DNA of 11,317 bases from contig DAOUMU010000094.1 of assembly GCA_034409055.1 (NCBI GenBank), positions 1-11,317 of the forward strand. The letters run 5' to 3'. Of this stretch, positions 7,133 through 11,317 are shown piece after piece. Positions within the stretch are counted from its first letter, which is position 1; every line of letters starts with the position of its first letter. Both the position numbers and the translations under genes were made by a program. Under the pieces are notes generated by a model. The model did no database searches. It saw only the letters and a list, made by a program, of their open reading frames with translations, and was not told the DNA's origin. This stretch comes from DAOUMU01 sp034409055. GTDB lineage: Bacteria > Chloroflexota > Anaerolineae > 4572-78 > J111.

Positions 7133-7419
7133 ACGATCGGCTCCCTGGGCTGTTCGGTCTTTACGACCATACCGTCAGCGACCGGCGTCAGGCAGGCCCG
7201 TACATTGGGCCTGTCGTTCACCGTTACGGTGCAGTCAAAGCAAATGCCGATGCCGCAGAAGAGGCCCCTCGGCTGACCTTGTTGGGTCCGGCGCCAGGCT
7301 CGCCGGCCCCCGGCCAGCAAGGCCCCGGCGATGGTCTCGCCCAGGAATGCCTGCACCGGCCTCCCGTCCACCGTGATGGTTACAGCCTGGCTGGGTTGAG
7401 TTTCAGTTTCAATACGCAT
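7129..7419 (-). CDS. Small [2Fe-2S] ferredoxin-type subunit (HcnA/OoxC-like)
   Basis: The 96-residue protein has a plant-type ferredoxin fold: a beta-hairpin start (AVTITVDGRPVQAFLGETIA) followed by cluster ligands Cys55, Cys60, Cys63 and Cys76, spaced C-x4-C-x2-C-x12-C within FCGIGICFDC and VRACLTP. Stand-alone proteins of this size with FCGxGxCxDC are the small subunits of hydrogen cyanide synthase (HcnA), opine oxidases and D-hydroxyproline dehydrogenases, where the gene order small-alpha-beta is the same as here. It provides one [2Fe-2S] centre of the electron chain. The ATG at 7419 is preceded only by a weak GAGGCAGTAGG ribosome-binding region. It lies 102 bp downstream of the reductase gene on the same strand. 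That gap holds a possible promoter and a small palindrome. Confidence 0.86.
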   Translation of the reverse strand: MRIETETQPSQAVTITVDGRPVQAFLGETIAGALLAGGRRAWRRTQQGQPRGLFCGIGICFDCTVTVNDRPNVRACLTPVADGMVVKTEQPREPIV

Positions 7420-7449
7420 CCTACTGCCTCGATATTCTTGGATAAGGGG

Positions 7450-7464
7450 GACTTCAAAGAAGTC
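7450..7464. promoter_or_regulatory. Small perfect inverted repeat in the leader of the flavoprotein operon, possible operator
   Basis: GACTTC-AAA-GAAGTC is a perfect 6-bp inverted repeat with a 3-bp centre, 31 bp before the start codon of the small-subunit gene. It lies just downstream of a candidate promoter (7478-7505), where a repressor could bind. It could equally be a short RNA hairpin or chance. Confidence 0.3.
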
Positions 7465-7477
7465 AAAAAGTTGCGTA

Positions 7478-7505
7478 ATTGTAGCGCAGTGTCTGTTAAG
7501 AACAA
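7478..7505 (-). promoter_or_regulatory. Candidate promoter for the three-subunit dehydrogenase operon
   Basis: On the minus strand TACAAT (7478-7483) is a five-of-six -10 match, with TTGTTC (7500-7505) 16 bp upstream as a weak -35. Transcription would start near 7471, about 52 nt before the ATG at 7419. The operon could also be read through from the reductase gene. Confidence 0.35.
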
Positions 7506-7521
7506 AATCGGAACATAGCCT

Positions 7522-8358
7522 TTAGTCTTCAGTGTCGTTCCGCTTTGAATGTTGCACCCTGGCCACCAGCCTGTCAAAATACCAGTGCAGGCCAGGCAAC
7601 ACCAGACTATGCAAGCGAGCCAGCAGACTCATTTCCAGGCCGGGGGTAATGAGCCAAGTCCGTTTTTCAAGACCGCGCACAATGGCCCGGGCCACCTGAT
7701 CGGCTGAGAGAAGGTTGGCCCCGGCGGTGATACGTTTGGTTTCAGGGGGTTTGGTTCGGTTTTCTGCGACCAATTGCGGGGTATCGGTATCAGGGGGATA
7801 GACGATAGAAACTCCAATACCGTAGGGTTTCAACTCGCCCCGCAGCGACTCGGCCAGGCCGCGCACGGCAAACTTGGTCGGGCTATAGGGCGTGTAGCCA
7901 AAGAGGCCAATGAGACCGGCCCCGGAGGAGACCAGGACGAGGTGCCCCTGTCGCCGTTTTTCCATAGCCGGTAAAGCCGCCTTGATGCTGTACAGTGTCC
8001 CAAAGTAATTGACGGCCATCGTTTGCTCAAAGATTTCCAGCGGCAGTTCGCTAAAGTAGCCGGGCTGGGCTGTCCCGGCGCAGGTAATTAGCACATCCGG
8101 TGGTCCCAGTTCAGCCATGGCCGTTTCAATGGCTTGTGTGGCCTGGCTACGTTCGGCCACATCCGCCGGAATAGCCATTATCCGTTGCGAGGACTTGACC
8201 CGGACTGCCTCAAGCTCGGCTTTGGCCGTCTCCAGGTTGGCCGGGGTGCGGGCTATGATTGAAATATGCGCTCCCTGTTCGGCCAGCCGTTTAGCGGTGG
8301 CTTTGCCAATCCCGCTGGAGCCGCCGGTGATGATGACGTGTTTTTGCTGAAATCGCAA
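7522..8358 (-). CDS. KDSR-like short-chain dehydrogenase (3-ketodihydrosphingosine reductase type), TTG start
   Basis: With the TTG start the protein has 278 residues and begins (M)RFQQKHVIITGG. It is a classical SDR: NAD(P) motif TGGSSGIG (11-18), Arg in ARTPANLE (about 37), Asn117 (VNYFG), and active-site Ser145 (LVSSGAG), Tyr158 and Lys162 (YSPTK). The segment IVYPPDTDTPQLVAENRTK (about 185-203), followed by PETKRI, is strikingly like the YPPDTDTP...EENRTKP-x-ET block of eukaryotic KDSR, which reduces 3-ketosphinganine to sphinganine. The C-terminal region is hydrophobic (SLLARLHSLVLPGLHWYF), as in membrane-associated family members. I prefer TTG at 8358 because AGGAG (8364-8368) precedes it by 5 nt. 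An in-frame ATG at 8409 lacks a ribosome-binding site, adds 17 residues unlike an SDR N-terminus, and sits next to the -10 element. No serine palmitoyltransferase gene is in the window, so another ketone substrate remains possible. Confidence 0.82.
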   Translation of the reverse strand: MRFQQKHVIITGGSSGIGKATAKRLAEQGAHISIIARTPANLETAKAELEAVRVKSSQRIMAIPADVAERSQATQAIETAMAELGPPDVLITCAGTAQPGYFSELPLEIFEQTMAVNYFGTLYSIKAALPAMEKRRQGHLVLVSSGAGLIGLFGYTPYSPTKFAVRGLAESLRGELKPYGIGVSIVYPPDTDTPQLVAENRTKPPETKRITAGANLLSADQVARAIVRGLEKRTWLITPGLEMSLLARLHSLVLPGLHWYFDRLVARVQHSKRNDTED

Positions 8359-8363
8359 CGTAG

Positions 8364-8368
8364 CTCCT
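8364..8368 (-). promoter_or_regulatory. Shine-Dalgarno sequence that decides the TTG start of the reductase gene
   Basis: Read on the minus strand, the order is AGGAG, CTACG, TTG. This is a full Shine-Dalgarno core at 5-nt spacing from the TTG at 8358, whereas the upstream ATG at 8409 has no purine-rich sequence at the right distance. Confidence 0.65.
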
Positions 8369-8409
8369 AAATCATCCGAAATCGTTCCCCAACAATGAAA
8401 TACACGCAT

Positions 8410-8439
8410 ACTATAATAATTTTAAGGTAAATTGACCAA
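8410..8439 (-). promoter_or_regulatory. Candidate promoter of the reductase gene
   Basis: On the minus strand TATAGT (8410-8415), a five-of-six -10 match, stands 18 bp from TTGGTC (8434-8439), a weak -35. TATTAT (8413-8418) is an alternative -10. Transcription would start near 8403, downstream of the ATG at 8409 and about 45 nt before the TTG. Confidence 0.45.
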
Positions 8440-8475
8440 TTTGCACGTTCTCCGCATGTTTTGGCCACGTTTATT

Positions 8476-8484
8476 TGGTATAAT
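8476..8484 (+). promoter_or_regulatory. Extended -10 promoter of the subtilisin-like protease gene
   Basis: TGGTATAAT is a perfect extended -10 element (TATAAT at 8479-8484). The -35 position has only weak T-rich matches (8456-8462). Transcription would start near 8491, giving a leader of about 185 nt before the ATG at 8675. Confidence 0.6.
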
Positions 8485-8490
8485 GGGGTT

Positions 8491-8675
8491 AATTATTCGC
8501 TTCTTTTCTCTCGCGTCCCAACTGAGTTTGGACACGAGATTGGCCCGGCAACTTTGTTTCCAATCTAATGGAATTTAAGAAAATAATCGGGGAATAGATG
8601 GCCGGGTATGGGGATGCCCGGCCTACTCCCATTAATTTTTTAACCTTCATGAGATTGGGAACGCGAAAGAAAGGA
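8491..8675 (+). promoter_or_regulatory. Long structured leader of the protease gene with a helix that masks the ribosome-binding site
   Basis: Positions 8502-8521 can pair with 8655-8675. The core is CGCG/TCCCAA against TTGGGA/CGCG, extended by a CTTCTTTTCT-type strand pairing with the purine-rich GAAAGAAAGGA. I count about 18 paired positions of 20, with one C/A mismatch, one bulged A (8661) and one T·G pair. The right strand contains AAAGG (8670-8674) and the A of the ATG at 8675. Two smaller hairpins lie inside: AGATTGG (8537-8543) with CCAATCT (8560-8566), and a 10-bp stem 8600-8609/8614-8623 with a GGGG loop. The layout is a closing helix with internal arms, as in regulatory leaders, but it matches no riboswitch class I know. 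A MITE-like insertion with inverted ends is the alternative. Confidence 0.42.
8600..8623. repeat. Perfect-stem hairpin GGCCGGGTAT / ATGCCCGGCC in the protease leader
   Basis: A 10-bp stem with one T·G pair and a GGGG loop. A T-run (8636-8641) follows only after a 12-nt spacer, so it is a poor intrinsic terminator. It may be one arm of the structured leader or a small palindromic intergenic repeat. Confidence 0.6.
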
Positions 8676-11035
8676 TGGTTATAAGCATGTCAATTGACCC
8701 GCCAGTCTTAGGTTTGCCTGGTACATTATCAAGTCCCAACTCCTCAACTGCACCTCACTTGTCTGGATTGCCAGCCATTACTGCGATAGCAATCTTTCTA
8801 TTGACTCTAATGGGGACAAGTCTGATGAGCAGTCCAGTCGCAGCAGCCCCCCCACCCGCGCTGCCTGCCTCCATTCCACCGGGATATTCGTCAGAGATCA
8901 TCCATGTCAGGTTTCGAGAAGGTACCCCGGTGCATCCACCCGAGGCACCGTTGCCTCCAGACCTTAGAAACTCGATCATCAGTATCACCCGGCTTTTCAG
9001 CTTACCGGAGAAGGATCTGGACCGGATGAGGGTCAGGGGAATGATCCGCCAGGCGCAGAGCCTGCCCAACTTGAATTTGTGGTTCAAGATCACCTTGAAA
9101 CCCGGTACCGATATTGATGATTTTATTGAAAAACTGAAGCGTCTGGACAGTGTGGAAATCGTGGAACCTGCCCCTTTACCAGCCCCACCGCCGGCAATCA
9201 CACCTGATTTCACCGGGAATCAAGGCTATCTCAATGCCGCGACCGGTGGCATCGAGGCCCGCTATGCCTGGACGATTCCTGGAGGCAACGGTAGCGGGGT
9301 CAAGATCTACGATGTTGAGTATAGTTGGAACCAAACTCACGAAGACCTCAGCAAGGCCAACGGAATTGCCTTACTGCTGAGTCCGGGCGAATCAAGCAGT
9401 GATCCTTTTAACAACAACAATCATGGGACGGCCGTCCTCGGCGAAATAATCGCCGACAACGATACCAAGGGTGTTACCGGTATTTCGTGGGGAGCCAACA
9501 TCGGTCTGGCCCCCGCTAACACCACTCCCGGAGGGTATAAGCCGGAGAACGCTATTGTCCTGGCCGTGGCTAATGGCTCACCAGGAGATGTAATCCTGGT
9601 TGAGCAGCAGTATTGGGTATGTGGCTTAGGTGGCACCAGTTTTGGCCCAGTCGAATGGCTTTCTCCGGTCTTTAATGCGATCCAAACTGCGACAGCCAAT
9701 GGCTTTGTGGTCGTGGAAGCAGCCGGAAATGGGGCAGTGAACCTGGATCAGGCCTCTTGCCTTAACAAGTTTAACCGGGCTGTGCAGGACTCCGGAGCAA
9801 TCATCGTGGGGGCGGGCCGCCCCCCCAGCAGCGGCTTCGACCGCCAACGCGAAAGTTTCTCCTCTTACGGCAGCCGGGTCGATGTGCAAGGTTGGGGCAG
9901 TGACGTTATGGCTACGGGATACGGTGATTTCTATAATGACCCAGGTAACCCTACCGATCCTAATTTTTGGTACACTAAATTTAGTGGTACGTCCAGTGCT
10001 TCACCGATTGTGGCCGGTGCAGTGGCCAATCTACAAGGCATCGCCAAGCAGCTTGGCACGCTACTCACTCCCAGCCAGATAAGAACATTGCTGGTGCAAA
10101 CCGGGAGCCCTCAGTTGGGAAACACGGCCGAGCATATTGGTCCGCGTCCTGATTTGCAGCAGGCCCTGGTCCAGCTTTACCCACCCGACCTCAGCCTGAC
10201 TAAAGCCGTCAGTCCGACCGACCCTGTTCTGCCTGGCCAGACCATCACCTACACCCTCACCTTTAGCAATACCAGGACAGACACCACCAACGTAGTTATC
10301 ACCGATATTGTGCCCATCACCTTGACGGGTGTGAGCGTCGTCAGTAGCGGGGTGACCATCACCAATACCGGCGTAAATCCGGGCTTTGTGTGGGATGTGC
10401 AAGACCTGGCCTGGGGCGAGGGTGGCGTCATTACCATCACCGGCCAGATCAACCCTGCCCTGGCGGCGACGGTGTTTACCAACACCGCCGAAATCACCGG
10501 CACGGGTGATACCACCCCCGGCAACAACAGCAGTGCGGTGGGGGTGACGGTTGTTATGCCCGACCTGACCGTCGGCAAGGTGAACGATGTCGGAGGAACG
10601 GTCAGCCTGGGCACCAACTTCAACTGGACGGTAACCGTCGCCAACACGGGTGGCGCCCCGGCTACCTTCAGCACCGGCCAGACCATTCTGACCGACGCAC
10701 TGCCCGGCAGCGGGGCCACCTACGGGACGCCGTCGGTCCAAAACGCAACCAACGTTACCAACGCAGCCAACATCCAGTGCTCCATCGCCGGCAATGACCT
10801 GACCTGTATCGCCAACGGAGCAGCGGTGACGCTGGGCGCAACCAATGGCAGTTTCCAGGTGACCATGCCCGTGACGCCGACGACCACGGGCACGCTGACG
10901 AACCCGCGTCTGGGCGGCTTTTGCCGGGTAGACCCCAACAACAAGGTGACCGAGAGCAACGAAAGCAACAACGATGGCACCGACACTGTCACCATCAACA
11001 ACAACATCTACCTCCCCCTCATTTTCAAGAATTGA
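8675..11035 (+). CDS. Secreted subtilisin-family (S8) serine protease with C-terminal DUF11 and CARDB-like modules
   Basis: The 786-residue product has an unusually long N-terminal region before a hydrophobic signal core (about 33-51), with likely cleavage after VAAA near residue 58. A propeptide-like region (about 70-175) ends in a Pro-rich stretch (EPAPLPAPPPAITPDF). The S8 domain (about 180-500) has the catalytic triad Asp213 (VKIYDVEYSW, with DVE replacing the usual DTG), His250 (NNHGTAVLGEI) and Ser440 (SGTSSASPIVAGA), plus oxyanion Asn352 (EAAGNG). Residues 504-625 form a DUF11-type beta-sandwich (PDLSLTKAVSP to NNSSAVGVTV), and 629-774 a CARDB-like one (PDLTVGK, WTVTVANTGG). The protein ends in NNIYLPLIFKN, a hydrophobic C-terminal motif I associate with exported Chloroflexota proteins. 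It acts outside the cell. ATG 8675 has AAGG directly against it (0-nt spacing); ATG 8687 (residue 5) lies 12 nt after AAGG and is a realistic alternative start. No clear intrinsic terminator follows the stop. Confidence 0.88.
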   Translation: MVISMSIDPPVLGLPGTLSSPNSSTAPHLSGLPAITAIAIFLLTLMGTSLMSSPVAAAPPPALPASIPPGYSSEIIHVRFREGTPVHPPEAPLPPDLRNSIISITRLFSLPEKDLDRMRVRGMIRQAQSLPNLNLWFKITLKPGTDIDDFIEKLKRLDSVEIVEPAPLPAPPPAITPDFTGNQGYLNAATGGIEARYAWTIPGGNGSGVKIYDVEYSWNQTHEDLSKANGIALLLSPGESSSDPFNNNNHGTAVLGEIIADNDTKGVTGISWGANIGLAPANTTPGGYKPENAIVLAVANGSPGDVILVEQQYWVCGLGGTSFGPVEWLSPVFNAIQTATANGFVVVEAAGNGAVNLDQASCLNKFNRAVQDSGAIIVGAGRPPSSGFDRQRESFSSYGSRVDVQGWGSDVMATGYGDFYNDPGNPTDPNFWYTKFSGTSSASPIVAGAVANLQGIAKQLGTLLTPSQIRTLLVQTGSPQLGNTAEHIGPRPDLQQALVQLYPPDLSLTKAVSPTDPVLPGQTITYTLTFSNTRTDTTNVVITDIVPITLTGVSVVSSGVTITNTGVNPGFVWDVQDLAWGEGGVITITGQINPALAATVFTNTAEITGTGDTTPGNNSSAVGVTVVMPDLTVGKVNDVGGTVSLGTNFNWTVTVANTGGAPATFSTGQTILTDALPGSGATYGTPSVQNATNVTNAANIQCSIAGNDLTCIANGAAVTLGATNGSFQVTMPVTPTTTGTLTNPRLGGFCRVDPNNKVTESNESNNDGTDTVTINNNIYLPLIFKN

Positions 11036-11063
11036 TAGTATCATAGAACCAGAATTAGCAATG

Positions 11064-11216
11064 AAAAAGTAGCTTCCGGTGAGACAACCTCATAAAGCAT
11101 CCAACCACGTAAAACGTAAAAGTGAGCCGTAGATAAGTCATTACGCTTCACGTTTTACGTCACTTGCCCTGTGGGTTCACGAGTTGGCTGGCGACATCAA
11201 GCGGAAGTTACTTTTT
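11064..11216. repeat. Nested inverted repeat (outer 15-bp arms, inner 11-bp arms)
   Basis: Outer arms: AAAAAGTAGCTTCCG (11064-11078) and the reverse complement of 11202-11216, AAAAAGTAACTTCCG. They match at 14 of 15 positions, and the mismatch becomes a G·U pair in RNA. Inner arms: ACGTAAAACGT (11107-11117) and ACGTTTTACGT (11150-11160), a perfect 11-bp inverted repeat around 32 nt. No ORF of note lies between the arms and no target-site duplication touches the outer ends. A MITE-like element, a transcript 3' structure or a small RNA are all possible. Confidence 0.6.
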
Positions 11217-11291
11217 GCCCCGCTGGCAAGCCAAATTCCGGTTTGATTGTAGTGGTTCAGAATTAGTTGCAGTTCAACCCGGCCCCCCTAA

Positions 11292-11306
11292 CCCCCCAGA
11301 GGGGGG
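11292..11306. repeat. CCCCCC-AGA-GGGGGG hairpin
   Basis: A perfect 6-bp G/C stem with a 3-nt loop, preceded by another C6 run (11283-11288). It resembles C/G-rich palindromic intergenic repeats common in cyanobacterial and Chloroflexota genomes. No T-tract follows, so it is not a standard terminator. Confidence 0.5.
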
Positions 11307-11317
11307 AACTTTGGCGC

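Larger units (their letters stand above)
11036..11317. other. Non-coding region after the protease gene, rich in inverted repeats
   Basis: No credible gene or typical intrinsic terminator is seen. The stretch holds a nested inverted repeat (11064-11216), the direct repeat CAGAATTAG (11050-11058 and 11258-11266) and a C6/G6 hairpin (11292-11306). The next gene lies outside the window. Confidence 0.6.

Noticed and set aside
4512..7419. Calling the three-subunit operon hcnABC (hydrogen cyanide synthase)
   Set aside because: The architecture is shared with opine, proline and hydroxyproline dehydrogenases, and no residue I can see separates them, so no gene symbols were given.
7120..7518. Plus-strand open frame (132 codons) opposite the small ferredoxin subunit
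   Set aside because: The minus strand carries the four cluster cysteines with correct spacing. The plus-strand product has no recognisable features.
8432..8460. TTGACC at 8432-8437 as the -35 of a plus-strand promoter for the protease
   Set aside because: No -10-like hexamer lies 16-18 bp downstream (CATGTT there), and the good extended -10 at 8476-8484 is too far away to pair with it.
8600..8641. Hairpin at 8600-8623 followed by a T-run, as an intrinsic terminator or attenuator
   Set aside because: The T-run begins 12 nt after the stem, too far for intrinsic termination. It is kept only as a hairpin of the leader.
10061..11044. Long open frame on the minus strand (327 codons) opposite the 3' part of the protease gene
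   Set aside because: It is a shadow of the repetitive Thr/Val/Asn-rich coding strand. Its translation is low-complexity Gly/Val/Arg/Asp with no domain, and the plus-strand protein has clear modules here.
1..11317. CRISPR array, toxin-antitoxin pair, anti-phage system or prophage genes
   Set aside because: No evenly spaced repeats and no nuclease, integrase, small paired toxin-like genes or phage structural motifs were found on either strand.

Overview
The window is a stretch of bacterial chromosome with moderate-to-high GC coding regions and AT-rich gaps. It is probably from a Chloroflexota-type environmental bacterium, for example of the Anaerolineae. That assignment is an inference from three things: two large secreted proteases, one carrying DUF11/CARDB-like modules and the C-terminal residues IYLPLIFKN; a NarX-type histidine kinase with an HDALKQQ phospho-acceptor box; and intergenic inverted repeats of a kind I associate with such genomes. 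No rRNA, tRNA, CRISPR array, transposase or phage gene is visible.

Layout from left to right. Positions 1-185 hold the last 60 codons of a family-5 (oligopeptide-type) ABC transporter solute-binding protein, closed by a strong intrinsic terminator. A 145-bp MITE-like inverted repeat flanked by 7-bp direct repeats follows, just upstream of a secreted HEXXH metalloprotease of the MXAN_6640 type with an extremely acidic tail (565-2241). After another terminator, a perfect extended -10 promoter starts a two-gene two-component system: a membrane histidine kinase (2371-3861) and a NarL/FixJ response regulator (3854-4510).

The minus strand then carries four genes, transcribed from about 8400 down to 4512. 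First is a short-chain dehydrogenase closely resembling 3-ketodihydrosphingosine reductase, whose real start is probably a TTG. Next come three tightly coupled genes (two 4-bp ATGA overlaps) for a heterotrimeric flavoprotein dehydrogenase: a small [2Fe-2S] subunit, an FAD/nucleotide-binding subunit with a BFD-like [2Fe-2S] domain, and a DAO-type catalytic subunit. This is the hydrogen cyanide synthase / opine oxidase / dye-linked proline or hydroxyproline dehydrogenase architecture. The substrate cannot be read from sequence, but an imino or secondary-amine acid is the natural guess. The last gene ends 1 bp from the stop codon of the convergent response regulator.

The right part encodes a secreted subtilisin-family protease (8675-11035) divergent from the reductase. 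Its approximately 185-nt leader can form a long helix that pairs the 5' end of the transcript with the Shine-Dalgarno region and the A of the start codon. Downstream lie a nested inverted repeat and a C6/G6 hairpin.

The genes fit a peptide- and amino-acid-scavenging lifestyle: exported proteases, a peptide-transport binding protein and an amino-acid-type dehydrogenase. No direct link between the units is shown by the sequence. The most unusual signals are the structured protease leader, the MITE-like element placed at the metalloprotease promoter, the nested repeat at the right end, and the KDSR-like reductase.
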